A DNA stretch of 64,000 bases from Dendrobium chrysotoxum (GCA_019925795.1 CM034300.1:50760873-50824872), one strand, 5' to 3'; numbered from the stretch's first letter, positions 48,259 through 60,060 are shown. Numbers and translations are program-made. Notes: a model not told the origin generated them from the sequence alone.

Positions 48259-50205
48259 ATGGCGACGGATGGCCGCCGGTGGAATAGATATGCTGAATAA
48301 GACTGTGCAAGGATGTCTGGTTACTGGAGTTGATCGTGAAGCTAAGGATGTTCACAAACGAAGGTCTAATGGCGAACTAGTCATTACGAAAAATGGTGGT
48401 TTTCATATGGAGAAGGTTAATTATGTTGAAGGTAAGGGTAAAGATGTTTCTTTGAATGTTGACTGCAAGTCTTCATGTATTCTGAAATCGACTGGCTTTT
48501 CTCCCCCAAAATCAATTGATCCTGAGGCTTTGTCATGTGGTATGAAAATTTTTGTTAATAGATTTGAGAATTCAACAATCCCTGTCATTGACAGTAAGAT
48601 AAATGTGAATTCCTTGAGTTCGGTTAAAAAAAATAATCATAATAATATTAAGATGCCGGTAGTTCCTTCGGAGAAAGCTGTTGTGAGTAGTGATTGCAAT
48701 GCTGATCCTTTGATTGTGAATATGTCTGAGAACAATGAAGAAACTAGCAAGTTGGCTAATCCTTGGAATAAAAAACCTTATATCAAGTTAAATTTCAATA
48801 GGTAGAATGTTGTTTTAACTGAGGACAAAAAAGTTGTAAAATTAATTGAATCTACCGAAGTTATGAATGCTAAGAGGCTGGAATATTCATTGGTTGCAAA
48901 TGTGTTTGGTAGAGAAATACCATCTCATCTAGTTGCTTGGGAGTTGAGACGACAATGGGCTCTTTTTGGTCAATTTCACTTTACAAACTTAGGAAAGGGT
49001 TGGTATTTGTGCTCGTTCAAGACATTGGATGCCATGGAAGGAGTTCTGTCAGGTGGCCCATGGTTTGTTAACGGTAACATTGTGGGAATGGAAAGGTGGT
49101 TGACTAATTTTTCTCCTAGCTAAATGAAAGGATTGACTTCACCTATATGGATTAGAATGCCACAATTGCCTTTACAATGTTGGGATGAAAACAATTTGGC
49201 TTTGATTGCTTCTGTGGTGGGTGTTCCATTGATGTTGGATGGGAACATGTTTCAATGGGGTAGGAGGGAGTTTGCAAGGGTTTGTGTTCATGTGGAACTG
49301 GACAAACCTCTTCCCTTGGGTGTTTCGGTGAAGGGATGGACGGAAGGTTTTTTCAAAAAGTTGAATATGAGAGAATCTCATCTTTTTGTTATGAATGTGG
49401 TATGTTAGGCCATGATAAAAGTAATTGTAAAAAGGAGAGTGTGGTGGTGAAAAATAATGTGGATGCTTCAAATAATCAAGTTATGGGCAATCAATATAAG
49501 ATAGTACAAGAGTTGGAGGTTAAAGACTCTTACGGCCCTTGGATCCATGTTAATTACAGAAGGAACAAGAGAGTTATCAAAGAGTCGAATATTGTGAGGC
49601 CGGTACAAAAGAAATTTGAGAATAAATTTCATAGTAAACAAGCTGTTCAAGCTGAAATACCGGTCAATTTGTTGAACAAAGAAAAGGAGGTGGTTGTAAA
49701 CAATGGACTAGAAATGATCATTGAAGACAAATTGCTGGTAGAAGAAGGTGAAATAACATCGGGTGGAGAAATCTATATTGAAAATGCAGCAAAAAAGCTG
49801 GAGTGTTCCAACCTGTATGCTGATTTGGTGGAAGATCTTTGTGATGCCAAGGTATTAAAACCTACTCCAATTTCTTCTACTATTAGTATGGCCAATAAAT
49901 TTCAAACTTTAAGTGAGAATGTGGAGGAGAATATATGTCTTGAGGCAGCTAGTAAGAAATCTGTGAAGGAAAATAAATATGATGTAAAGAATGATACTAT
50001 CATGGAAAGTTGTATGTTATTGGAAAATGGAAGCAATGGAGGGATAGAGAAAAAGGAGGCTGGTGGTAATAATGAAGGAGCTAAAATTAAACTTGACAAA
50101 GAATTGAGATCGCTTGGGCAGGTTAAAATATTACCTAGGGTCAGGACATTGGATGGGAATGGTAAATCAAGAGCTGGGGGCTCTTCCCCCTTGGTTGATC
50201 AATGA
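48259..50205 (+). pseudogene. LINE-B ORF1 (DUF4283-like domain and CCHC zinc knuckle)
   Basis: The ATG at 48259 begins MATDGRR, and a frameshift joins it to the segment from 48269. Open pieces are 48269-48805, 48863-49123, 49124-49408 and 49282-50205. The middle has MNAKRLEYSLVANVFGREIP, HLVAWELRRQWALFGQ and GGPWFVNGNIVGMERW, a DUF4283-type region that LINE-A also has in part. The zinc knuckle is FCYECGMLGHDKSNC, in a different frame from the preceding piece. The C-terminal tail is acidic. Its stop TGA (50203-50205) overlaps the ORF2 ATG (50202-50204). Confidence 0.85.
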
Positions 50206-53200
50206 TTTCTATTGCTTTCTGGAATTGTAGAGGGGCTAAGAAGAATGAGGCCTTTCTCTACTTGAAAGAGTTTGTAAAAGATTATAAAGTGTTTTTTGTT
50301 GGTTTGGTAGAGACTAAAATCTCTTCATTAGACAAAATGGCTTTGCAAAAAATGATAGGAATGGATTGGGATTTCTTTCTTTTTCCTTCAGTTGGACTGT
50401 CAGGTGGCATTATGGTGATGTGGAGATCGAATCTTACTTCTTTCTCTATTTAAAGGCTCCTAAGCAATGTGTAGTTGATGATTTGGAAGTGTTCAACAAG
50501 GGGACCTGGATGATTTCAACCATTTATGGTAGTAAGGAGGTAGTGAAGAGAAGGGATTTGTGGGGTTGCCTTCATGAGGTATCTCATAGAGAAGTTCCTT
50601 CGGTGATTGGAGGAGATTTTAACTATATCTTGGCTCAAGAAGATAGAAGAGGTGGAAGGAAATTTGTCTTTTCTCAAAGCTCCAAAGATATGATTAATTT
50701 TATGAATCTAAATGATTTTCATGAAATTGGGGTGGTTGGACCAAGGTTAACTTGGTGTAATAATAAAAGTGGGGGAGGAAGGATCTTGGAAAGATTGGAT
50801 AGGTGTTTGTTTAATTCGTTTGCTTTGGGAAAGATACAGGTGGCAGTTGAGAGGCACATTGCTATAGTAGCTTCTGACCATTGCCCTGTTATTTTAAAAA
50901 TATTTGATTCAACTGAGAGGAAGAAGAGTCATTTGAAGTTTGAAGATGTCTGGGTGTCTTCTCATGTTTCTTCATGTATTATTTCCAAAATTTGGAAAAA
51001 ATCCTATGTTGGAGATGACATGCAAATTTTAAACAAAAAATGCAAAAGAACATTGAAAGAATTGTTCTTTATTGTTCTTTTGGAGTAAAGCTAAATTGAA
51101 GGATTTTTTATCCCTTAAAGAAGGCTTAAAAAAAGAGGTGTTTCTATTACAAGAAGAGGAGGCTATGGAAGGTGGTTTAGGTGAAGAAAAGTTGATTGAG
51201 AAAGAAAGTGGGTGTGCTTAATGTGCACCTTGCTAGGTTAAATACTTGGTGGAGGCAAAGAGCTAAAGTAAGATGGATGGAAGAAGGGGATTCTAATTCC
51301 AAATACTTTCATGCCTTTGCTAATGCAAGGAGGAATAGCAACTGGATTAATCGTGTAAAATGGGCGGATGGGGTTATGGTTGAGAATGCGAAGGAGATAG
51401 AAGAAGTTTTTTTAAACTATTTCAAGGTAAAATGGAGGGAAAGGGATTGTTCGTTACTAAATTGGCCGGCACCTTGGAATGTACTGGATGAAGATGATAG
51501 AACAAGGTTGGAGGCAGATTTCAGTTGTTCAGAAATTCTGAATTTTATTAGGAATTTGGGTGAGAATAAAGCTCCAGGTTGTGATGGGATAACTTATTCC
51601 TTTTTTAAATTATATTGGAATATTGTTGGTGAAGATGTATGCAAAGCTATCAAATAATTCCTCTCTTTGGGTAAGCTTTGTGATGAATGGAAAGAGACAT
51701 TGGGTGTGTTGATCCCCAAGGTCAAAGATCCTGTTTCTCCTTCAGGTTATAGACCTATAAGCCTTTGCAACTCTATTTATAAGATTGCAGCTAAAGTCTT
51801 ACCACTCTAGTTATAGATTGCTTTTGGTGGTTCATAAGATGATATCGGAAGAACAAGTTGCTTTTGTGAAATGAAGATCAATTTCCGATCACTTACTCTT
51901 GGCCCAAGAGGTTTGCAATAAAATTAGGTGCTCTAAAGCTAAAGATGGTCTTTTGTCAATTAAAATTGATATGGAACAAGCATATGATAACATGTGTTGG
52001 GTTACCTTGAGGCAAATGCTGAAGATTTTGGGTTTTCCATCTAGATTCTCATATTTAATGTTGGAATGTGTGAACGATCCAATGTTCTCTATCATGATCA
52101 ATGGAAGCAACTCAAGGTGGATTAAGGGAACTTGTGGATTTCAGCAACGATGCCCTCTTTCTCCCTTATTATTTATTCTATGCTCGCAATTACTGTTGAA
52201 CTCTTTCTTGGATGAAGGCTTGGATATTGGCATCAAGTTATCACAAAATGTAAAGAAAATTTCACATATTTTGTATCCAGATGATATCTTACTCTTCTTA
52301 AATGCAAAGTTAAAGAACAACAAATTAGTGAAGAAGTTGATTCAAGACTATTGCAAGTGGACCGGTGAAAAGGTAAATTTTTAAAAATCTTCTATGTTAA
52401 TGGGGAAGAGTATAGGGAGATGGAAGAAGAAACAAATTTCTATGTTGCTTAATATTAAAGTGCTTGAGGAAATAGACTATTTGGGTGTTAAAGTTGCTTT
52501 AAGAAGATTGAAGAAATTTGATTTTCAAAATCTCTTGGATAAAGCTTAAAAAAAACTCAATGCTTGGGGAAACAGATTCATCTCAATGGCTAAAAGGATA
52601 AACTTGATAAAGACTATTTTTCTTACAATCCCTCTATTTATTTCTTCTCATTCCTTAGTTCCCTTGAGTATTTTGAAAGAATTTGATAAGGCATGTAGGC
52701 ACTATATTTGGAATAAACATGATGGTTCCCATGGTTTTCATTTTGTGCCCTGGGATATCTTGTGCAAATTGAAAGAATATGGAGGATTGGGTCTGTTTTT
52801 TAGCTATCTCTAGAGTGGGTCATCTAAGAGCTAGATTTTCTTGGAATATACTTGATAACCCGAACTCCTTGCTTAATAAAAACTTGGTGGCTAAATATGG
52901 GAGTTGTTGGTGGAATAATGATGGGCTAAAGAGGTTTTCGGCCACTTGGAGGATTGTGATGGATGGTTGGAATTCTCTTAAAGGAATCTTAAGATGGAGT
53001 ATAGCTTCAAGCTCGTTGATTGATATCCGAAAGGATATTTGGATTCTTGATAGAAACTTAGAAAGATGGCCGACGTTTGTAACCAATTGGGAGGAAGAGA
53101 TTGTAACTCTAAATTCTCTTATGGTTAATAGAGCTTGGGATGTTCCTAAGCTTTTCCTATTTTTTGGAGAAGAACTTGTAAAATTGATTACTAAAGTTGA

Positions 53201-54278
53201 TATATTATAGAGCTTGGAGGAAGATATATTGGAACTCAAATTTAAGTTATCGAGCAAATCCAATCCAACATTATGTTTAGTAGCTCAGTATACAGATTCT
53301 ATGCAAGAAGAGGTGGACCATTGGTTCTTTAAGCTAAAGCTTAATCCCCGAGTTGAATTGTTTGTTTTGAGGCTATTTATGAATGCAATTCCAACAACAG
53401 AATTCTTGTTTTATTGAAGGCTTGCTGATTCAAATATTTGCCCAAGAGGTTTTCTTGAGGTGGAAAATATTGATCATTGTGCAGCTACATGTCCAAAATT
53501 TTTACAGGTTATAAGGTTACTGAATTCATGGGGATTCTCAGATCCAGTTTTCAGCTCTTTCTCGGAATGTATGCAGAAGTTAAAATTGATTTCGGTAAGA
53601 AACCATTTCTTTCCAAAGTTGTACTTATTTCTGATTTTCTATTCTTGGATTAATAGAAATAGAGTAAAACATGGTGATGTGGAAGAAATTGATGTTGTTA
53701 TTGCTTCTAGAGTCATAAGTTTTATGGCTGCTTTACATAAAGACAAGATCATATTGGGAAACTAGGGTACTAATCAGTCTTCATGGTTGTTTAATTTTTG
53801 GCACCCCCCTCCACCCAATTGGTTGAAGATAAATATTGATGGATCCCTATGCAATTCAAACAAAGCTGGAGTTGGGGGAGTAGTCAGAGATTGCAAAGGT
53901 AGGTATTAAATGGCATTTGGATGTGGATATGTTCATTGGGATAGTGCACAGTTGGAGCTTTTGGCTTTTAAATCTTTGAGAAGTTTTATTCAAAGTTGGA
54001 TGTTTGAGGCTACTTGCATCATTATAGAGGGAGATAACCTAAATGTCATCAACTTTCTTCATAAGTTATATAGCATACCGAAGAAGAGGATGAGAGATCA
54101 AACAAATGAAGACCTTTTATTCATGAAGAATTTCAACAATGTGTTTTTTAATTTTGTTAATAGACAATGTAATAAGTTAGCTAATTATTGCGCTAACTTA
54201 GCTTGTGAAGATAATTTGTTTTGGGATGTAATTAGTGAGAATAATATTTCTCCTTCATTTGTTAAAGGAGCAATGTAA
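50202..54278 (+). pseudogene. LINE-B ORF2 (endonuclease, reverse transcriptase, RNase H)
   Basis: Endonuclease: IAFWNCRGAKKNEA, GLVETKISS, then after a frameshift near 50440, VIGGDFNYIL and ASDHCPV. RT: NKAPGCDGITYSFFKLYW, IKIDMEQAYDNMCW, GFQQRCPLSPLLF, and the active site reads YPDD where LINE-A has CADD, so the second residue has changed. RNase H at the C terminus: KINIDGSLCNSNKAGVGGV, QLELLAF, EGDNLN and CNKLANYCA. The last motif has Asn where LINE-A has the catalytic Asp. At least eight breaks in frame are seen. Closely related to LINE-A throughout. Confidence 0.93.
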
Positions 54279-54374
54279 TAGGTTGCCTTTGATTGAGTAG
54301 TTTGTATCTAGGCTTCTTCTTTTTTTAATGCATTTGGCATTTCTTCTCCAAAAAAAAAAACCTAGTGTTATGAT

Positions 54375-55864
54375 GTTTACAAACATTATTGGCTTGGTTA
54401 TTTACTTGTTCCTTCTTTACATACATTGCATGTTCCTTTTCTTTTTTACTAACTATTTCAACTACAACTTACACCAAGTTGGATTAAAGAAGGAGACTTA
54501 AGATATTGTTGCTTTAAAGTTGAGTCAACTTTCATTAAAAAGTATGCACTTTTTCTTTTTGTGAGTCATTTAAATAATTAAGCATATATTTCCATGACAA
54601 CCTAGCACACACTTACAAAGGAGATGAAAATTAAATACTTAAAGTTTGTGTTAAATGAAATTATATTGTCAATTAATCCAAAAATTCTTCCAAATATTTA
54701 ATTAAAGAAGAAAATTTAAATTAAGTTAAAATTAATTATATTATATGACCTTCAATCATAAAGGATGATTAGTTATTTTTATAAACCTCGCAATCCAATT
54801 TATATTACCAAAGTATGTAAATTTGAAATTAAAACTAATCATACAGTACAAAAAATTTTGTACTATACAAACATTAATTAATAATGCTTAATTTTATCCT
54901 GTGAATTAAAGAAGCGAATGAGGATCAAATTCTAATTAATGATCGTATTGTATGATATAATTTTTACAGGAAAATTAAAACTAGAGCTCATTAAATGAAC
55001 CCTAGTTCGTCTTAAAAGATGCCCAATTTGATATAACTAATCATGCTATACAACTAAAAATCATACAGGATGATCTGTGATTGGAATTGAACTAATTGAA
55101 TAGAATAATCCTAGAATCATACTTTACCATAAAAAACTTTCAATTAAAAATTAGGGTTTCATTTAAGTAGCCCATTTTCTAAGTTTAGCATAAGACTTGA
55201 GGGTCTGTATTGAGTAAGCAGTGATATTTTTTTAGGGAGAAAGAGCTTTAGAGAGGGAGAGAGGCTCTTTATTTGCAAGAGAGTGTCTAAAGCACTTGGG
55301 ATAGAGAGGAGGTGAGGTTGAGGGAAAGATTTTATTGACAGTTTCAATGTTACTACTGGACCCAATATGACTGAACCCAACCTTCCAGGTCATATTGTGC
55401 CCAATCTTGACAAGAAGTAAAAAGTGACCCCAAGATCCAGTTTGAGAAATGTTGAAAACTAAACATCTAATTTATATACAACATAGATCCACTACTGAAT
55501 ATAATATAAAGTGGAAGACTATTGAATCTCAAAAATGACTTTTCTATATATCATATAAAATACATGTATAATCTAAGGTCTATCTATAATAGTGTTTGGC
55601 AATAGAAAAGTACAACAAAATAAAACAAAGCCTACAAAAAGAAAACTTACCAAAAAGAACACTTATATTACAAATCAAAGCCTAATATTAAAACTACTAA
55701 GCTCTCTCCTTACCCTTTCTTAGGCCTAAAATGAAAGAAAAAATTAAGAGTGAGCTAACACAACTTTATAAACTATGACAGCCCAAAATGGAATTCAACA
55801 ACTTAAACTAAAAACACTAAATTAATCAATTAAAAATCTCTACAAAAAGTTAAAACTAAAAAAG
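54375..55864. other. AT-rich sequence, nothing recognised
   Basis: Spacer between LINE-B and E3. A GC-richer patch at 55160-55440 has a 73-codon open frame on the minus strand without any known motif, which I do not accept as a gene. Confidence 0.4.
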
Positions 55865-55869
55865 ATAAT

Positions 55870-57705
55870 TGAAAGTTCGTGAGGGATGTTAAGCCCTTAT
55901 GAACTAGTCCCGAGGCTAACTAAGAGGGGGGGGGGGGTGAATTGGTTATTTTAAAAATTCGTGAGCAAAAATAATTTTGAAAAATCTTTTTAAATGTTTT
56001 AACTCAATTACAGTTTCGCGATGATGTGCAGATGTTCACGATAACGAAATAATAATCACAATCACACAATCATCAACAGAAAAATAAGTGCGAAAAATAA
56101 TCAGAAAGAACACACCAGATTTTATAGTGGTTCGGTCAACTTGACTTATGTCTACTCCCCGTAGCCTCCCCTCCGGTTATTACACTAACACTAAGTGACT
56201 CTCCTTCTACTCCCACAGCAAGGCAGAGAAGCCTGTACAAAACACCATTCCACTAACCCGGTGAGGTAGAGAACCTAGACTCCTTTCGCTTCCTACTGAA
56301 GCAGGCAGAGAACCTGGACTACTTTCGCTTCCTCCTGAAGAAGGCAGAGAACCTGGATCTTCTTGCTGACGATCCTCTTACAGAGACACCAACAAGACAA
56401 GCGACGATGACTGGAGAAGACGACTCAGATCCTTTCTTGGAGAAACCTTTGTTAACACCTAACAAACTCCTCCTCACAAGATCCTCTCTCTCTCTCCCAA
56501 GGTTTCTCTCTCTCTCTCTCGAAAGGTTTTCTCTTGAAAGGAAAGTGGCAAAAGATTTTTCTTGTTGAAAGAAAAAGATCTTAAAAAGGATGGCTAAAAA
56601 ATTGCCCTAATTCTCAACTGGTCGTCAAAGATCGTCCGGGATGATCGGTCGATCATCCTGTACGATCCCCTCAAAATCATATGTATCAGCCTGGATGATC
56701 TGATTTCTCTGGACGATTAGTAGATAAAATTTATTCAGATTATCAGGTACGATTCTACGATCGTCTGGGATGATTAGTGTAAATCAAAAATTTTGTCCAG
56801 AAGATAGCTAGGGCCATCCAGGGAAACTTGTGCTGGATAATCTCAAAATGACTTGATCATCTAGGATGATATTTCTATCGTCCTATACGATTAGTTCAAA
56901 AATGACAAAATCATCCTACACATAGTTTGGGTCGTACGGCCAAAACATCCTGGATTATCTTAAAATGACTTAATCATCCGGGATGATAAGGCGATCGTCC
57001 CGTATGATTAGTTCAAAATTGAGAATATCGTCCAGCACATTTCTCAGGTCGTCCAAGTGAAGTGCTCTAGACGGTCAGGATTTTACATGTATCATCTAGA
57101 ATGATCTTGTGATCGTCCAGGATGATAAAATTGAATCAATCAAATCTTAATTACTTTCCTTAATTACTAGACTAATTTAGGCATGATTGTAAAGGATCGT
57201 CCAGGATGATACACGTATCGTCTGAGATGATCAGACCAAATGTCTAAAAATAAAAGCTTGCCTAACTTAATCTAGCAGCTGAAAATTTTTGATTTGAGCT
57301 TATCATCCTGTACGATGGGATATCGTCCAGGATGATCTGCTTAATCAAACCGACTTAACATGGTCACCCTAATTAGGGTTTCTATTTTCACTGGGTCATC
57401 CAGGATGATGTGAATATCATCCAGGACGATCAGAACAAAATTTAAATAGAAACTCTAACTCACTAAAACTGTCCCCCTGAGTGTGTGTATGGAAGGTTGC
57501 TTAGCTGAAGGATCCTTTACTTTATATTTGACTTAAGAAAGGAAAAAATGTACATTGGACCTGAACTACAAAAAAGAATGACTCGATCTTAGGCTGGCTT
57601 AAATTATATTTGATCTTTTGTACCTGAGATATTAGCCAATCAAAATAGAACACAGAAATATTTGTTATCATCAAAATTATAATCCTTAAATCCATGTTTG
57701 TAATA
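55870..57705 (-). repeat. 3' LTR of E3 (1836 bp)
   Basis: On the plus strand it starts TGAAAGTTCG and ends GTTTGTAATA, the terminal CA having changed to TA. A G12-type run near 55926 lies in the U5 motif. Leader repeats are at 56270-56360, the TATA-like complement at about 56579-56588 and eight dyad pairs at 56631-57430. Confidence 0.92.
56631..57430 (-). promoter_or_regulatory. E3 LTR: eight dyad pairs
   Basis: Centres (plus-strand positions): 56638 and 56659; 56746 and 56767; 56863 and 56884; 56980 and 57001; 57098 and 57119; 57203 and 57224; 57309 and 57329; 57402 and 57423. Spacing is 21 bp in seven pairs and 20 in one. Pair-to-pair distances are 108, 117, 117, 118, 105, 106 and 93. Many half sites read ATCATCC or GGATGAT, that is, CG changed to CA or TG. 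Confidence 0.85.
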
Positions 57706-57719
57706 ATCTCCACCTTTTT
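57706..57719 (-). promoter_or_regulatory. 3' polypurine tract of E3 (one base altered)
   Basis: The minus strand reads AAAAAAGGTGGAGAT before the LTR. A T interrupts the G run seen in E1 and E2. Confidence 0.8.
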
Positions 57720-57956
57720 TATGATGGCAAATATTTATTTAGTAGTTTCAAATTAACTAGATTGCAGTAATTAAAGCACGGGCGGGAGAAGATAAATTTT
57801 ACTAATCATTGAGAACCAATGACATTCAATACAACAAATAAAACTATTACAACATAAAAGAAACAAAAGAAACTACTAATAACAATAAAATAACTCCCCC
57901 TTTTGACATCACAAAAAGGAGGAACAGAAAAGATAAAATAATAGCAAACTAAAATA

Positions 57957-58577
57957 TCACAATAAACTGAAACACACAACCTTATAGAGAGGCGGATCCT
58001 GATCAGATGGAGGAGGTGGTGGTGGATGAAAGTAGCTATGAATGGTGGCAAACTGCTCACCAAACCCGACCATGTCCTAGTCGTACTGCTACTGTTAGTG
58101 AGTCACCTAGGAGTCAAAGCGAGCCTCCCACAAGTCAAAGTGATGCACCAGGTGATCCAGAGGGGACTCTATCCAGAGAGGAGCAGGTGCAGGTACCAGA
58201 GCAGCTTCTTCCTCTTCTCCATCCACATCTGGGATAGGCTTCGGATGAAGGTGAGTACTGTACAGAACATGGAAGGAATTATTGGAGAAGAAGGAAGCGG
58301 GGACATCAGGTGGTACCAGATATTTCAGATTGTATTTAGTCTCGAGAGCATATGCAATGAGGTATCCTAGAGCTAGATTTAGGCATTGTCTATGACCCGA
58401 ATCCCTTATGCTAGTCAGGTGTTTGATGTATCGAAAGAGGAGATCGGTAGCATTGAATTCACGGTGGGCCATGATGTAGTAGGTAGTTAGTGAGAGTAAG
58501 GGGGTGATATGGATGCGGTCTCCAGCTTTTGGAATAATAAAGGTGCGAAGGACATGTTGGATTGTCTGAGCATCCTT
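57957..58577 (-). pseudogene. E3 ORF3, C-terminal part, N-terminus removed by E4
   Basis: From the E4 junction the minus strand encodes TIQHVLRTFIIPKAGDRIHI, TPLLSLTTYYIMAH, an acidic linker, and a tail with a proline run followed by SDQDPPL. All align with ORF3 of E1. The first stop is at about 58107, and three more follow before the tail, in the same frame. The first thirty or so residues of the apparent open frame (from 58667) are antisense of the E4 LTR and do not belong to this protein. Only about 250 bp separate ORF3 from the PPT, much less than in E1. Confidence 0.8.
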
Positions 58578-58828
58578 TGTTGCAAATCTAGTTTTGATGA
58601 TGACAAACATGTTTCCAGTGTGTTTTGCTTGGCTAATCTGTTTCAGGCACAAAAGACCGCGAGCCACTCAAGACAACTCAAGATCGGGTCCAAGTGTGTC
58701 AAATGTATGATTTTTCCTTTTATTGAGTCAATTGTAATGTAACTGATTCCCTAGCTAAGTAACCTTGCACACACACACTCAGGGAGAGAGATTAAGTGAA
58801 TTAGAGTTTCTGTTGAAAATTTGTTCAG

Positions 58829-59501
58829 ATCATCCTGGACGATATCCACATCGTCCTAGATGATCCAGTTAAAACAGAAACCCTAATTAGGGCGACTAAG
58901 TTAAGAAGGACTGATTGAGCCGATCGTCCTGGACGATCTACGGATCGTACGGGACGATATTCCCAAATCAGAAATTCTCAGCCGCCAGATTAAGTTAGGC
59001 AAGTTTTATTTTAAGTATTTTGGTCTGATCGTCCCGGACGATACGTGTATTGTCCTGGACGATTCACTACAATCATGCCTAAATTAGTCTGGTAATTAAG
59101 GAAAGCAATTAATGTTTAATTGATACGATCACATCGTCCTGGACGATCGCAGGATCGTCCCGGACGATCGTGATCGTCTTGTGCATTTCAGCTGTACGTC
59201 CAGAACTATGTACAGGACGATTTGGGGCCTTTTTGAACTAATCGTACCGGACGATTACCCTATCGTCCGGGACGATCAAGTCATTTTTTGGTCGTCCAGC
59301 AAAGAATTCTCTGGACAACCCGAACTGTCTTCTGGACGATTTCCTTCAATTTGAACTAATCGTCCCGGACGATCGCAGGATCGTACGGGACGATATGAAC
59401 AACTTTTTCTACTGATCGTCTAGAAGAGCCAGATCGTCCAGGCTGAAACAGCTGAATTTGAACTGATCGTACAGGACGATCTACAGATCATCCTGGACGA
59501 T
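58829..59501 (+). promoter_or_regulatory. E4 LTR: seven dyad pairs, 21-bp spacing
   Basis: Dyads such as GATCGTCC-T-GGACGATC have centres at 58836 and 58857; 58930 and 58951; 59035 and 59056; 59140 and 59161; 59248 and 59269; 59366 and 59387; 59473 and 59494. All seven pairs are exactly 21 bp apart. First-to-first distances are 94, 105, 105, 108, 118 and 107 bp. A pair of degenerate half sites lies near 59280-59340. Likely binding sites for a dimeric protein, two helical turns apart on one face of the DNA. The binder is unknown. Confidence 0.85.
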
Positions 59502-59768
59502 CTTGGCCGACAAGTATAGATTTAGGGAAAATTTTAAGCCCTCCTTTAAAAGAACTTTTTCCAATTTTTAGAAAAATCTTTTGCTGCCTTCCTTCCCTGA
59601 GAAATCCTAGAGAGAGAGAGTTGAGAGAGAGAGAAGAGATCTTGTGAGGGGGAGTTAGTGAGGGATTCACTAAGGTTGCTCCAAGCACGGATCAGAGTCG
59701 TCTTCTCCGCTCGTCGTCTGTCGTCTAGTCGGTGTTCTTCGTGGGAGGATCGTTCGCAAGAAGATCCG

Positions 59769-60060
59769 GGTTCTCTGCCCGCTTCAGGAGGAAGCGAAAG
59801 GAGTTCGTGGGTTCTCTGCCCGCTTCAGGTGGAAGCAAAAGGAGTTCGAAGGTTCTCTGCCTGCTTCAGGAGGAAGCGAAAGGAGGTCAGGTTCTCTGCC
59901 TCACCGTGTGGTGAAAAGGAGGTGTTTTGTACAGGCTTCTCCGCCTTCCTGTGGGAGCAAAAGGAGAGTCACTTTCGTTTAGTGCAATACCCGGAGGGGA
60001 GGCTTCGGGGAGTGGACGTAGGTCAAGTTGACCGAACCACTATAAAATCTGGTTTGCTTT
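59769..60060 (+). repeat. E4 leader: four hairpin units and a conserved block
   Basis: Units beginning GGTTCTCTGCC start at 59769, 59810, 59851 and 59890. The first three contain GCTTCAGGAGGAAGC or GCTTCAGGTGGAAGC, a 5-bp stem. The fourth has CACCGTGTGGTG. Then follow AGGCTTCTCCGCCT, CACTTTCGTTTAGTG and GGTCAAGTTGACC, all able to pair, and the block is well conserved with E1 7112-7250. Confidence 0.75.

Larger units (their letters stand above)
48153..54360 (+). mobile_element. LINE-B: full-length plant L1-type LINE, about 6.2 kb
   Basis: Flanked by CCTAGTGTTCTGAT (48139-48152) and CCTAGTGTTATGAT (54361-54374), a 14-bp target duplication with one mismatch. It ends in an A run at about 54349-54360. 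It has ORF1 and ORF2 in the same arrangement as LINE-A, but more stops and frameshifts. Confidence 0.92.
55870..58577 (-). mobile_element. E3: 3' end of a Sirevirus, split by E4
   Basis: 3' LTR, PPT and part of ORF3 on the minus strand, cut at 58577 where E4 begins. The rest (pol, gag, 5' LTR) should continue to the right of E4, outside the window. The candidate target duplication next to the LTR is ATAAT (55865-55869), with its partner off-window. Confidence 0.9.

Noticed and set aside
58829..59501. CRISPR-like array
   Set aside because: Regular repeats, but they are degenerate palindromes within a plant LTR, with no spacers of CRISPR form and no cas genes. Eukaryotic context.
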